DNA of 64,000 bases from CAVZBW01 sp963778465 (GTDB taxonomy: Bacteria > Actinomycetota > Acidimicrobiia > Acidimicrobiales > RAAP-2): NCBI GenBank assembly GCA_963778465.1, contig CAVZUK010000003.1, positions 248,001 through 312,000 of the forward strand, in the 5' to 3' direction. Positions 40,783 through 50,206 of the stretch are shown in pieces. The notes under the pieces were generated by a model. That model saw nothing but the letters and a program-made list of their open reading frames with translations. It was not told the DNA's origin and did no database searches. The position numbers were made by a program, and so were the translations under genes. Position 1 is the stretch's first letter. Every line of letters begins with the position of its first letter.

Positions 40783-41118
40783 ATGATCCTCATCGTCGTG
40801 AAGTTCAAGGCGCGCCCCGAGTGCGTCGACGACTGGCCCGAAAGGGTACGCGCCTTCACCGAGGCAACTCGGGGGGAGCCCGGCAACCTGTGGTTCGAGT
40901 GGTCGAGAAGCCTGGAGCATCCCAACGAGGTCGTTCTTCTCGAGGCGTTTCGCGACGCCGACGCGGGGGCCGCGCACGTGGGGTCGGCGCACTTCCAGGC
41001 GGCGATGCAGGAGCTGCCGGCCCTCATCGAGGAGGTGCCCGACATCATCAACGTCGAGGTGCCGGGCACGACCTGGTCGAAGCTGGCGGAGATCGCGCCC
41101 GACCGGGGCCCCACTTAG
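40783..41118 (+). CDS. Antibiotic biosynthesis monooxygenase (ABM) domain protein
   Basis: 111 residues, a ferredoxin-like ABM fold: ILIVVKFKARPECVDDW, LWFEWSRSLEHPNEVVLLEAF, and HFQAAMQELP. Proteins of this type are cofactor-free monooxygenases, haem degraders or simply dimeric binding proteins. I choose ATG 40783 over an upstream TTG. Confidence 0.78.
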   Translation: MILIVVKFKARPECVDDWPERVRAFTEATRGEPGNLWFEWSRSLEHPNEVVLLEAFRDADAGAAHVGSAHFQAAMQELPALIEEVPDIINVEVPGTTWSKLAEIAPDRGPT

Positions 41119-41217
41119 CTAGTCCCCCAGCCCGAGGGACCGCCCGTCCAACTGGGCTCCACCGGAGCGTGGGAGAATCACCTCGGGTGGTCCCAAAGGG
41201 GCGAGAGAGGGGACGCA

Positions 41218-41403
41218 ATGCCGGTATTCGCGGACACCACGAGTGGTGCATTCGTCGCGCTGTGGGCGGTCATCTACGTAGTGCTGATGATCACCCTGGG
41301 CATCATGTCGATCCGAAAGGGACATTGGATCATGTTCATCATCGGGATCTTCCTGCCCCTCTTCTGGCTCATCGGTGCGCTCCTGCCGAGGCGCGTTCGC
41401 TAA
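41218..41403 (+). CDS. Small membrane protein
   Basis: 61 residues with two hydrophobic helices (GAFVALWAVIYVVLMITLGIM, 21 residues in total; WIMFIIGIFLPLFWLIGALL) and a basic end PRRVR. GAGAGGGG precedes the ATG. Resembles phospholipase-D-nuclease N-terminal or similar two-helix actinobacterial proteins; no function assigned. Confidence 0.65.
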   Translation: MPVFADTTSGAFVALWAVIYVVLMITLGIMSIRKGHWIMFIIGIFLPLFWLIGALLPRRVR

Positions 41404-41418
41404 GCGCACCCGCGTGAG

Positions 41419-42117
41419 ATGAGTTGGCCGCCGCCAGGCAGAAACACCGCAGCGGCGCAGGACACCGGGTCGGGTGAAGCGGGAGAGCCCCGTCTCCCGG
41501 TCGTCGTAGCGCTCCTGGTGGCCGCCGCACTCCCGTTGCTCATGCCCGACCGGCTCTTCCCCGGGCCCCGGTGGCTCGCGCCGTCGATCACCCTCGTGCT
41601 CCTGGTTTCCATGCTGATCCTGGACCCCGGGCGGATCGACCGTCGGGGTCGACGCATCCGGTCGGTCCAGGTCGCCCTCCTCGTGGTGCTCACCCTGAGC
41701 ACGACCTATGCCACGGTGGCCCTGACCGACGCCTTGATCGTCGGATCGGCAGACATCACCAATTCGGCGAATGCGCTCCTCCGGGCGGGCGGGCTCGTCT
41801 GGGTGGCGTTGGTCATCACGTTCGCACTGCTCTACTGGGAGCTCGACATCGGTGGGCCGGGAGAGCGGGCGCATGGAGTGCGTCGGTATCCGGATCTCGC
41901 CTTCCCCCAGGATCTCAACCCCGACGTCTCCCGTCCCGGTTGGCGGCCGACGTTCCTCGACTACCTCTATCTCGGAATCACGAACAATCTCGCCTTCAGC
42001 CCGACCGATGTGATGCCGCTGTCCCACTGGGCCAAGATGGCCATGAGCCTGCAGTCCATCGCGTCGCTCCTCGTGCTGGGTCTGGTCATCGCACGGGCCG
42101 TCAACATCTTTCATTGA
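41419..42117 (+). CDS. DUF1345-like membrane protein
   Basis: 232 residues, five to six hydrophobic helices. The C-terminal FSPTDVMPLSHWAKMAMSLQS and ARAVNI are characteristic of this family of unknown function. It follows the small membrane protein after 15 bases, so the two may be co-expressed. Confidence 0.72.
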   Translation: MSWPPPGRNTAAAQDTGSGEAGEPRLPVVVALLVAAALPLLMPDRLFPGPRWLAPSITLVLLVSMLILDPGRIDRRGRRIRSVQVALLVVLTLSTTYATVALTDALIVGSADITNSANALLRAGGLVWVALVITFALLYWELDIGGPGERAHGVRRYPDLAFPQDLNPDVSRPGWRPTFLDYLYLGITNNLAFSPTDVMPLSHWAKMAMSLQSIASLLVLGLVIARAVNIFH

Positions 42118-42227
42118 TCCGGGTCGCCGTGGCCCGCATGCAGCGCAGCCTCCGAAGTGGGACGATGCGTTCACATCACGGATACCGGCAGTCTCGGGGC
42201 TGCCCCGGATCCAAAGGAGCACCGGAG

Positions 42228-43400
42228 ATGACCACCACCTCCATCGACGTGGACGTCGCTCTCGACCCCCTGCCAGGAGGCGCTCTGCACGCCCTCCTCC
42301 GAGAGGTGAGGGAGCGCCCCGGCCTCACCGAGGTGAAGATGATGGGCCTCCCCGCCTACCTCATCGGCCGGTTCGACGACCTCCGCGCCTTCTTCATGGA
42401 CGACCAGCACTTCCCGGGTGCACCGGCGTACCAGGAGACGATCATGCTCCAGGTGGGCGACACCTTCATCTCCATGGAGAACCCTCGGCACGACGCCTAC
42501 CGGCAGCTGGCCACGCCCGCCTTCCGCTCGCGCGCCGTCACGCGGTTCGTCGAAGAGGAGCTCACGCCGCTGGCCAACGAGGTGGTCGACGGCTTCGTCG
42601 ACCGCGGCGAGGCCGACCTGGTGGCCGAACTGGCCCGGGTGCTGCCGTTCTGGGCGATCAGCAGGAAGCTCGGGCTCCCCCGGGGCGACGAGGAGCGGAT
42701 GCGACAGTTGGCGCTTGCCATGTTCGGCGAGGCCTTCAGCGACCTCGACAGCCCCGCCGCGGTGCGGGAGATCACGGCGACCATCCAGCCCGTCCTCGAC
42801 GAGCGGCGCCGGTCGCCCGGCGACGACGTCCTCTCGCGGCTCACGAGCGCCGAGCGTGACGGGCAGAGGTTGACCGACGAGGAGATCATCAACCACGTCC
42901 GCCTGCTCTTCTCGGTGGGTGCGACGACGACGTCGGACTCGATGGCGAGCCTGCTGTGGGCGCTCCTCACCCAGCCGGGTGTGCTCGAGACGGCTCGGCA
43001 ACATCCCGAATTGCGGCCGAACATCGTCCACGAGCTGCTGCGCTGCGAGCCCGCCGTGCCGCTCCTGCCACGTCGGGCGCCGTACGGGGGTGTCATCTCC
43101 GGGACGGAGCTCCCCGAGGGTGCCTTCGTCCTCGGCGGGATCGCCGCCGCCAATCGCGAGCCCGACCGCTACCCGGAGCCCGACCGTTTCGACCCGCGCC
43201 GCGAGCCGTCGGAGATCCTTACCTTCGGGTTCGGGGTGAAGTACTGCCCGGGCAACCACCTGGCCCGTCAGCAGCTGGCCGTCGTCCTCGACGTCGTGCT
43301 CGATCGACTCACCAACGTCGAGCTGGTGGCCGCGACCGAGCCCGCGGGCGCCATCCTGCGCTCCGCCCCGTCCGTGGTCGCCACCTGGGAGGTCTCGTGA
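42228..43400 (+). CDS. Cytochrome P450
   Basis: 390 residues. Haem-binding FGFGVKYCPGNHLARQQL, I-helix SVGATTTSD (oxygen activation), the E-x2-R region in VHELLRCEP, and the C-helix region MENPRHDAYRQLATPAF are in place. Soluble bacterial P450 that hydroxylates small hydrophobic substrates. ATG 42228 has AAGGAG 13 bases upstream. No ferredoxin gene is adjacent; substrate unknown. Confidence 0.92.
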   Translation: MTTTSIDVDVALDPLPGGALHALLREVRERPGLTEVKMMGLPAYLIGRFDDLRAFFMDDQHFPGAPAYQETIMLQVGDTFISMENPRHDAYRQLATPAFRSRAVTRFVEEELTPLANEVVDGFVDRGEADLVAELARVLPFWAISRKLGLPRGDEERMRQLALAMFGEAFSDLDSPAAVREITATIQPVLDERRRSPGDDVLSRLTSAERDGQRLTDEEIINHVRLLFSVGATTTSDSMASLLWALLTQPGVLETARQHPELRPNIVHELLRCEPAVPLLPRRAPYGGVISGTELPEGAFVLGGIAAANREPDRYPEPDRFDPRREPSEILTFGFGVKYCPGNHLARQQLAVVLDVVLDRLTNVELVAATEPAGAILRSAPSVVATWEVS

Positions 43401-43520
43401 CGCTCGTCGTGTAGAAGGTCGAGTCCCGGAGCCGGGTGATCGCCGCCGCGGCTACCACGTCGTGCCCGATCGGTGTCCGACGCGTGAGCGGGTGTTGCGA
43501 CCGTCGGTCACAATAAGGCC

Positions 43521-44162
43521 ATGACCAGGGCCGACGAGATCCGCGCCGCGGTCGAGCAACTGCGCACCGTCCGCCCCGATGCGGTGCTCGCGGTGGGTCA
43601 CGCTTCGCAGACCCGCATTCGATTGGCCGCTTGGGCCGTCGAGATCGCCGCCGGGCTCCACGATCGCTTCGGCGATCAGGTCTCCCTGACCGTCGGGCTT
43701 CTTGCCTACCCACACCCTGGGGTGGGCGTCGCCGGCGAGACGACGAGGCCGGGCCGGTCGAGGCGAGCGGCGCTTCCCCCTCCCGATCGTTTCGAGGTCC
43801 GAATGGACCAACCGACCGAGGTCCGCTCCGGCTACAGCTTCCAGGGCACGATGTACGTCCGCAATCTGCGGTCCGAAGAGCTCCGCGTGTTGACCAACGG
43901 CCGGGTGACGGGGGTCGTGGTGGATCCGTCGTCGGGTGAGGTCGTGGGCGGCTTCGCCGGCGCACAGGCCATGGTCGGGATCCAGATGTCGATTGCACCG
44001 GGGGAGGAGCGGTCGATACCGCTCCTGGTGGGGACCGCTTCGCGGGTGCCGGGCCTCGGCTATGCGGTGCCACCGGGTCTGTGGGCGATCGAGATGGATC
44101 TCACGCTCGTCGAGGGGGGCCGGTTCCGGACCCGGCGCTTCCCGCTCACGGTCACCCCATAG
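43521..44162 (+). CDS. Conserved protein of unknown function
   Basis: 213 residues. The first third looks helical (EIRAAVEQLRTVRPDAVLAV), the rest is beta-rich (YSFQGTMYVRNLRSEELRVL, VGIQMSIAPGEERSIPLLVG) like an immunoglobulin-type sandwich. No signal peptide. I do not recognise a family. Confidence 0.6.
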   Translation: MTRADEIRAAVEQLRTVRPDAVLAVGHASQTRIRLAAWAVEIAAGLHDRFGDQVSLTVGLLAYPHPGVGVAGETTRPGRSRRAALPPPDRFEVRMDQPTEVRSGYSFQGTMYVRNLRSEELRVLTNGRVTGVVVDPSSGEVVGGFAGAQAMVGIQMSIAPGEERSIPLLVGTASRVPGLGYAVPPGLWAIEMDLTLVEGGRFRTRRFPLTVTP

Positions 44163-44183
44163 CGGGATCCCACGCCGACCTCT

Positions 44184-45314
44184 TCATGGTGCCGTCGCCC
44201 TCATCCGGGTGGTCCTGTGGACGGGGTCGGTGTCGATCTTCGGAATGACGTGCTCCCCGAGGAGGCGGATGGTCTCCAGGGTCTCTTCCTTCGTCGCCGT
44301 GCCGAGACCGAACACGAGCTGATCGGCACCGGCCGCCTCCCAGTCGCGGCAGCCCTCGAGGGCATCGTCGGGCGTTCCCATGACGGCCCCCGGCGTCCCG
44401 ATCGTGCTGCGGATCATGTCCTCGGTCGGCGCCGGGATGAGCTCCGGCCAAGCGGGCACCCAATCGGGCCGGGGAAAGGTGTCGTGATAGCGGTACACGT
44501 TGCTCTGCAGGTAGGTCATGCTGCTCGCGGCCATGGAGCGCACGGCCGCCTCCCGGTCTTCGGTGACGAACGCGCCGGTCGTCACCATGACGTTGTCGTT
44601 GACGAAGGCGCCGACCGGCTCGGCGTTGACGACCTCCTTCTTGTAGGCAGCCAACACCGGTGCCAGCTCGTCGATCGCGCCGACGGAGAAGCCCAGCACG
44701 CCGAGACCCTTGCGGGCGGCCATGGCGTAGCTGGACGGGTTGCCCGCGGCGTACCACATCGCGGGGTGCGCCTTGCCGTACGGCTTGGGCAGCACCTTGC
44801 GCGGCGGCAGCGACCAGTACTTGCCCTCGTAGCCCGGGTACTCGTCCTCCAACCACATCTTGGGGAACTCGGCGATGACGTCCTCCCAGATGTCCTTCGT
44901 CGCGGAGGTGTCGGTGATGCCCTCTCGGTGCAGGAACCCGAGGATCTCGTGACTGCCGGCACCACGGCCCGTGCCGAACTCGAACCGGCCATCTGTGAGG
45001 TGGTCCAAGGTCGCGACTCGCTCGGCCACCTTGACCGGGTGGTTGACCTGGGGCAGGGGATTGAAGATGCCCGAACCGATGTGGATCCGCTCGGTGGCGT
45101 GCGCGAGGTACCCGCTGAAGACGTCGTTCGCGGAGAGATGCGAGTACTCCTCCAAGAAGTGGTGCTCGGAGATCCAGACGTACTTGAAGCCGGCGCGGTC
45201 TGCTGCGATGACGTAGTCCAGGTCGTCCATCAACGCCCGGTGCTCCGAGGCGCCCGGATCGCTGCCCCACCGCTGCTTCGGGTTGTAGCCCTGGATAAAC
45301 ACACCGAACTCCAT
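44184..45314 (-). CDS. LLM-class flavin-dependent oxidoreductase
   Basis: 376 residues, bacterial-luciferase type: MEFGVFIQGYNPKQRW, YVWISEHHFLEEYSHLS, the GSGIFNPLPQVNHP segment, and FEFGTGRGAGSHEILGF. A fuller member than the 137-940 gene and likely FMN-using. Start ATG 45314 behind AGAGG; a GTG six bases upstream is the alternative. Probably a monooxygenase of steroid or alkane-like substrates given the neighbours (inference). Confidence 0.87.
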   Translation of the reverse strand: MEFGVFIQGYNPKQRWGSDPGASEHRALMDDLDYVIAADRAGFKYVWISEHHFLEEYSHLSANDVFSGYLAHATERIHIGSGIFNPLPQVNHPVKVAERVATLDHLTDGRFEFGTGRGAGSHEILGFLHREGITDTSATKDIWEDVIAEFPKMWLEDEYPGYEGKYWSLPPRKVLPKPYGKAHPAMWYAAGNPSSYAMAARKGLGVLGFSVGAIDELAPVLAAYKKEVVNAEPVGAFVNDNVMVTTGAFVTEDREAAVRSMAASSMTYLQSNVYRYHDTFPRPDWVPAWPELIPAPTEDMIRSTIGTPGAVMGTPDDALEGCRDWEAAGADQLVFGLGTATKEETLETIRLLGEHVIPKIDTDPVHRTTRMRATAP

Positions 45315-45470
45315 GATCACCTCTCCGTCGTTCTACGCTCGGAGGCCCGGTGTCGCTCCGTCGGAGGTCGGGCGGGCCTCCTCCCACGCTACGACGCAGG
45401 GAAAGGCTCGCGCTCGGCCGCCTCAGCGCGCCGAAGGACACGCTCCCGAGTTCCCGTTACATTCGGTCCC

Positions 45471-45899
45471 ATGGACGACAACAAGCAGATCGTCGAGCGC
45501 TTCTGGGAGGCCTTGGCCGAGCGCGATTGGGAGGGTCTCAAGAGCCTCCTCACCGAGGACGCCCATTACACCGATGTCGGCACCCCCGGTCCCGGTGGCA
45601 CGGGCCCCGAGGGTGTGGTCCGTCGGCTCAAGATCGGTCTCGAACCGCTTTCCGGCTACACCCACCTCCCGGGGTCCCACATGGTGTCCGAGGGAAACCT
45701 CGTGATGACCGAGCACACCGAACGGTGGACGTTCCACACCGGTGAGGTGATCGACCACTCCTTCGTCTCGGTGACCGAGCTGCGGGACGGCAAGATCTGC
45801 CGCTGGCACGACTACTCCAACATCGCCAACATCACGGACAACGCGCCGGCGTGGTGGCTCGAACGGATCGTGAAGACGGCGGAAGAGAGCTCTCTGTAG
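45471..45899 (+). CDS. SnoaL/limonene-epoxide-hydrolase-like (NTF2-fold) protein
   Basis: 142 residues with the NTF2-fold pattern: N-terminal IVERFWEALAERDWEGLKSLL, and VTELRDGKICRWHDYSNI near the end. The latter resembles limonene-1,2-epoxide hydrolases (Asp and Arg near the active site), and the gene lies beside oxidising enzymes, so hydration of an epoxide is possible. Confidence 0.75.
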   Translation: MDDNKQIVERFWEALAERDWEGLKSLLTEDAHYTDVGTPGPGGTGPEGVVRRLKIGLEPLSGYTHLPGSHMVSEGNLVMTEHTERWTFHTGEVIDHSFVSVTELRDGKICRWHDYSNIANITDNAPAWWLERIVKTAEESSL

Positions 45900-45945
45900 G
45901 AGTGCCTCGTGGTGATAGGGCTTGGCGCAGCGGTCGTGCCGACCC

Positions 45946-47130
45946 TTACAGGCCGCGCTGGTCCTCGACCAGGCCAAGCCAGATCTGGGCGGCGTCGGTC
46001 GCGACCTTCTCGCTGATGAACGCGTGCTGGGTTCCGGTGTACATGTCGCGGAACGCCCGCTCCAAGCGGCTGCCCTCCCGGATGGCCGTGGTGCCCGCCG
46101 CCAGGTGGGCCCACTGCGCGCATTCACGGGACGCGTCGGTGGCGTAGACGGCAGCGATCCGCATGTCGGCTCGCATCCGGGGTGTGAGCGTCTCGCCCCG
46201 AGCGACCGCGGCCTCCGCCGTCTCGAACGCGTCCAGCACGAGCAGGCGGGCCGCTCTCCACATGGCCACGTGATGGGCCAGTCCTGTCTGGAAGGAGGAT
46301 CGGTTCGCCAGCACCGACATGTGGCCCATGCGCACCTTGGTCTCGGCGAGCTCGGCGACGTCGTCGAGCATGCTCTTGGCCACGCCGAGCGCCCATCCGG
46401 CATGGCCCGCGGCGGTGATGGCCATGAGCCCCATCCGAAACGCCGGGCTGCTTCCGCGGTGGGGTTGGCGAGTGAAGAGCGGGAACGTGCGATGCTCCGG
46501 CACGAACACGTCTTGGGTGTTGTAGTCGTAGGAACCGGTGCCCTTGAGACCCTGCACGTACCACCCGTCCGTGAAGGTCGTCTCGGAGCGGGGCACCACG
46601 GCGGCATGGAGGTCCGGCACGCCCTCCGAGATGCACCGCATGGTGCCGTCGTCCATCGGGAGGAACCCGGCGCAGATGAACTCCGAGTGCCCCGTGCCCG
46701 ACCCGAAGTTCCACGCGCCCGAGAGCCGGTAGCCACCCTCGACGCTCTGACCCTGGCCGTTCGGGAAGAACTGGCCACCCATGGTCACCCGACCGCCGTG
46801 GGAGCCGAAGACCTCCGAGAAACCCTCGTCCGGCAGGTAAGCAGCGAAGACCGCTGACGACGGCAGGTTCGCGATCCCGATCCAGCCGAAAGATCCGTCC
46901 TGCCAGGCCATCTCGATCCAGGTCTCGATCATGTCCCGGAAGGACGGCTCGCTCCCGCCCGCCTCGACGGGATTCATCGCCTGCATCAGGCCGCTGCTCC
47001 ACATGGCCTCGACGATCGGAGCCGACAACGTGCGCAGCTCCTCCGAGGCCGTCGCTTCCCCCAGCACCACCTCGCGCAGACCTCGAGCGCGCTCCCACAC
47101 GGCCAACGACTCACCTGTCACCACGGTCAT
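45946..47130 (-). CDS. Acyl-CoA dehydrogenase-fold flavin monooxygenase/dehydrogenase
   Basis: 394 residues of the ACAD fold, closest in style to the HsaA/DszC flavin-dependent monooxygenase group: DGSFGWIGIANLPSSAVF, LSGAWNFGSGTGHS, VQGLKGTGSYDY and the C-terminal EGSRLERAFRDMYTGTQH (His near the flavin). HsaA-type enzymes hydroxylate a phenol ring in steroid breakdown, which fits the CYP125-like gene at 47.9 kb (inference). Next to a TetR regulator on the same strand. Confidence 0.82.
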   Translation of the reverse strand: MTVVTGESLAVWERARGLREVVLGEATASEELRTLSAPIVEAMWSSGLMQAMNPVEAGGSEPSFRDMIETWIEMAWQDGSFGWIGIANLPSSAVFAAYLPDEGFSEVFGSHGGRVTMGGQFFPNGQGQSVEGGYRLSGAWNFGSGTGHSEFICAGFLPMDDGTMRCISEGVPDLHAAVVPRSETTFTDGWYVQGLKGTGSYDYNTQDVFVPEHRTFPLFTRQPHRGSSPAFRMGLMAITAAGHAGWALGVAKSMLDDVAELAETKVRMGHMSVLANRSSFQTGLAHHVAMWRAARLLVLDAFETAEAAVARGETLTPRMRADMRIAAVYATDASRECAQWAHLAAGTTAIREGSRLERAFRDMYTGTQHAFISEKVATDAAQIWLGLVEDQRGL

Positions 47131-47195
47131 CGCGTGCTCCCCACGGTTCCCACCAATTCGAGGTCAACGTACGGTCGACCGGCCAGGTCGTCAAT

Positions 47196-47807
47196 TCAAC
47201 CCGGCGCCGGCGCACGTGCGCCGTCGATCCGGACGAACAGGTCGGCGAGCACGTCGACCAGCGTCGCTCGTTCCATGACCAACTGGCCCTGGTGCCACGC
47301 CAGGCACAGCTCGCTCAGGGTGCCCACCTGTGCGTAGGCGACGAGGCGTGCACGGAGGTCCGCCTGCGGATCCGAGCCGGGGGGAGCCATCCCGGCGATG
47401 GCCACCTCGATGATCTGGTGCCGGAAGGGGCTGAGGGCGCCGCCGTGGGTCTCGGTGAGCAGTACCCGAGCCAGACACCCGTCGTCCACCAACGCGCTGA
47501 CGAACGCCTCCAGCCACGCTCGTGGCGGCCCGCCGGGCTCGGCGGGCCGGAAGGGATCGACACGCTCGGACATCACGGCGATGGCATGGTCGACGACGGC
47601 GCTCTCGAGTTGGGCGAGGGACGCGAAGCTCTCGTAGAAGTACCGCTTGGTGAGCCCTGCGGCCAGGCAGACCCGCCCGACGCCGAGCGCGCCTGCGCCG
47701 TCCGTACCGGCGATCTCGAATGCCGCCTCCACCAGGCGCTTTCGCCGATCGCTCCGCCGGTCGTCGGCACTGACCCCCTTGAAGGGCATCCTCACCTGGT
47801 AATTCAT
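47196..47807 (-). CDS. TetR family transcriptional regulator
   Basis: 203 residues. DNA-binding domain includes LGVGRVCLAAGLTKRYFYESF (recognition helix). Divergent from the CYP125-like P450 gene; the intergenic region carries two matching inverted repeats. Probably represses both itself and the P450 unit, with a sterol or CoA ester as inducer (inference). Confidence 0.88.
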   Translation of the reverse strand: MNYQVRMPFKGVSADDRRSDRRKRLVEAAFEIAGTDGAGALGVGRVCLAAGLTKRYFYESFASLAQLESAVVDHAIAVMSERVDPFRPAEPGGPPRAWLEAFVSALVDDGCLARVLLTETHGGALSPFRHQIIEVAIAGMAPPGSDPQADLRARLVAYAQVGTLSELCLAWHQGQLVMERATLVDVLADLFVRIDGARAPAPG

Positions 47808-47824
47808 GCTCCGGCCAGACTAGT

Positions 47825-47842
47825 TGACACCACCGGGTGTCA
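47825..47842. promoter_or_regulatory. TetR operator 1
   Basis: TGACAC-CACCGG-GTGTCA, perfect six-base arms with a six-base spacer, 18 bases upstream of the TetR start. Same arms and spacer as operator 2. Confidence 0.75.
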
Positions 47843-47855
47843 GAGCTTACGGTCC

Positions 47856-47875
47856 TTGACACTCAGTGGTGTCAA
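47856..47875. promoter_or_regulatory. TetR operator 2
   Basis: TTGACAC-TCAGTG-GTGTCAA, perfect seven-base arms, six-base spacer; ends 18 bases before the P450 start. Its centre is 32 bases (about three turns) from that of operator 1, so two dimers could bind on the same face. Confidence 0.78.
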
Positions 47876-47893
47876 TCAAGGAGGCATGCCGTC

Positions 47894-49123
47894 TTGCCCT
47901 CGTCGCCTGTCGACGCTCGCCTCGATCTGAGCGATCCCGACCTGTTGGCCGACCATCTCCCCCTCGACGAATTCGCATGGCTGCGCCACAACCGACCGGT
48001 CCGGTGGAACCCGCAGCCGTCCCCCGGGTCGGACTACGGGGACGGCGGGTTCTGGGCGGTGACTCGACACGCCGACGTCACGGCGGTCACCAGGAGCACG
48101 GGGTGGTCGGTGGAATCCAACTCCGCCTTCGTCCGCCGCCTGGACGAGTCCGATCCGACGGGCGAATCGACCAAGAACCTTCTGCTCTGCATGGACCCGC
48201 CCCGACACACCCGGGTCCGCAGGGTGGGCAACCGGTGCTTCACGCCGCGGGCCCTGGCCGGCCTCGAGGACGACCTGCGCGAGCGAGCTCACCGGATCGT
48301 CTGGGACGCCAAGCGAGACGGCACCGGCGATTTCGTGATCGACGTGGCTCGCCATCTGCCGTTGCAGGCGATCGCCGGCCTGATGGGCATCCCGGACGCC
48401 GATCGCCAGCGGCTCTTCCATTGGAGCGACCAGATGGCCGGCAGCGAGGATCCGGAGTACGCCGACGCCGACCTCTCGGGCGTCGTCGAGATGTTCGCCT
48501 ACGCCCACGCGGCTGCCGAGGCGCGGGTCGACCACGATCTCGGGGACGTCACCAGCCGGCTGGTCCAACCGGACGCCGACGGCCACCGGCTGAACAGCGA
48601 GGAGTTCGCCTTCTTCTTCATGATCCTGTCCGTTGCCGGCAACGAGACCACGCGGCAGGCCATCACCTTCGGCATGTTGGCCTTCCTCCAGAACCCGGAT
48701 CAGTGGGAGCGGTGGCGAGCCGAGCGCCCCGCCACCGCAATCGACGAGATCCTGCGCTGGGCCTCCCCCGCCGTGGTCCTCCAGCGCACGGCCGACGAGG
48801 ACACCGAGATCGCCGGCCAGCTGGTGCGCCGGGGTGCGCGAGTGGGCCTGTATTTCGCATCGGCCAACTTCGACGAAGAGGTCTACGACGAACCTCGACG
48901 GTTCGACATCGGTCGCTCACCGAATCCCCATGTGGCCTTTGGCGCCGGCGGATCCCACTTCTGCATCGGCGCCAACCTCTCCCGGCTCGAGCTGAAGGTC
49001 ATGTTCGACGTGATCGCCGACGAGCTGGCCGACACGAAGCTGAAGGGGCCACCGCGCCGCCTCCGGTCGTCGTGGCTCAACGGCATCAAGCACCTGCCCG
49101 TCGACTATGGAGGATCCCGATGA
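47894..49123 (+). CDS. Cytochrome P450, CYP125/CYP142-like (steroid side-chain hydroxylase type)
   Basis: 409 residues. Strong local resemblance to mycobacterial CYP125: MDPPRHTRVRRVGNRCFTPRAL, LPLQAIAGLMGIP, FHWSDQMAGSEDPEY, SVAGNETTRQAITFGM, ASANFDEEVYDEPRRF, haem site FGAGGSHFCIGANLSR and the end SSWLNGIKHLPVDY. CYP125 hydroxylates the C27 position of cholesterol-type side chains. TTG start 47894 is nine bases after AAGGAGG; no ATG or GTG fits better. ATGA joins it to the next gene. Confidence 0.9.
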   Translation: MPSSPVDARLDLSDPDLLADHLPLDEFAWLRHNRPVRWNPQPSPGSDYGDGGFWAVTRHADVTAVTRSTGWSVESNSAFVRRLDESDPTGESTKNLLLCMDPPRHTRVRRVGNRCFTPRALAGLEDDLRERAHRIVWDAKRDGTGDFVIDVARHLPLQAIAGLMGIPDADRQRLFHWSDQMAGSEDPEYADADLSGVVEMFAYAHAAAEARVDHDLGDVTSRLVQPDADGHRLNSEEFAFFFMILSVAGNETTRQAITFGMLAFLQNPDQWERWRAERPATAIDEILRWASPAVVLQRTADEDTEIAGQLVRRGARVGLYFASANFDEEVYDEPRRFDIGRSPNPHVAFGAGGSHFCIGANLSRLELKVMFDVIADELADTKLKGPPRRLRSSWLNGIKHLPVDYGGSR

Positions 49124-50163
49124 CGACCCCGGCCACGGCATGGATGGTCACCCGGCTCGCCGCACCGACCGCCGCCCTCGAGATCCAGACCGTGGAGGTC
49201 GGCGAACCGGGCGCCAACCAGGTGCGGATCGCCGTCGAGGCGTTCTGCCTCGACTTCAACGACATCGACACGATCCGGGGCCGCTACGGGTTGTTGAAAT
49301 TCGAGCCCCCCTTCGTCATCGGCATGGCTGCGGCGGGCACGGTCGAGGCCGCCGGGCCGGGATGCGAGGCGTTGCTCGGGCGGCGAGTCGTCGGGACGAC
49401 GGCCGGCGTCCAGGGCGCCTACGCGTCGGCGGCCATCGTCGAGGCGGCGACGCTCCAGCAGCTCCCCGCGTGGCTCGGTGCCGCCGACGGGATGGCGATG
49501 TACTTCCCCTACCAGTTGAGCTACCTCGCCCTCCGTGTCCGTGGACGCCTGGCACCGGGCGAGGTCGTGCTCGTCCACGCCGCGGCGGGGGGCGTGGGAT
49601 CGGCCGCAGTCCAGTTGGCCAAGGCGCTGGGTGCGACCGTGATCGCCACGGCCGGGACCGACGAGAAGGTGGACTTCTGCCGATCCCTCGGCGCCGACTA
49701 CGGCGTCAACTACCGCAGCGACGACTTCGTCGCCTACGTCGACGACGTCACCAACGGGAGGGGAGTCGACGTGGCGTTCGACACGGTCGGCGGGGCGGTG
49801 ACGACGGACACCTTTCGAACCATGGCCTTCAACGGGCGTCACCTCATCATCGGGTTCGCCTCCGGCATCGAGACGGAGGAGCGGCCGTTGTCGATCCAGC
49901 CGAGCATCTACGGGAACTTCGACCTCGTAGGGATCTGCTTCGCCTACGCCGATTCGCCGCGGCCGGCGCGCCCGTTCGGCATGAACTTCCTGTCCACCGC
50001 GCGGGGCATCGACATCTGGAACGGCATCCTCCACCTCGCGAGAGCGGGAGCGATCCGCCCGGTGATCGGCCGCCACATCGAATTCGCCGAGGTGCCCGCC
50101 GAGCTCGAGGCGCTCGAGCGGCGCAAGACGACGGGCCGCACGGTGGTCCGCCCGCCTGCCTAG
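49120..50163 (+). CDS. Zinc-independent quinone oxidoreductase / MDR-type dehydrogenase
   Basis: 347 residues of the medium-chain dehydrogenase superfamily: substrate domain with EAFCLDFNDIDTIRGRYG, and NADPH loop HAAAGGVGSAAVQLAKALGA. The zinc-binding cysteines of alcohol dehydrogenases are missing, so quinone/enoyl reductase activity is expected. Four-base overlap with the CYP125-like gene. Confidence 0.87.
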   Translation: MTTPATAWMVTRLAAPTAALEIQTVEVGEPGANQVRIAVEAFCLDFNDIDTIRGRYGLLKFEPPFVIGMAAAGTVEAAGPGCEALLGRRVVGTTAGVQGAYASAAIVEAATLQQLPAWLGAADGMAMYFPYQLSYLALRVRGRLAPGEVVLVHAAAGGVGSAAVQLAKALGATVIATAGTDEKVDFCRSLGADYGVNYRSDDFVAYVDDVTNGRGVDVAFDTVGGAVTTDTFRTMAFNGRHLIIGFASGIETEERPLSIQPSIYGNFDLVGICFAYADSPRPARPFGMNFLSTARGIDIWNGILHLARAGAIRPVIGRHIEFAEVPAELEALERRKTTGRTVVRPPA

Positions 50164-50206
50164 AGCCGCCGCCGGTGCGCCGGTGCCTCCCGTAGTCTCG
50201 GCGGCG

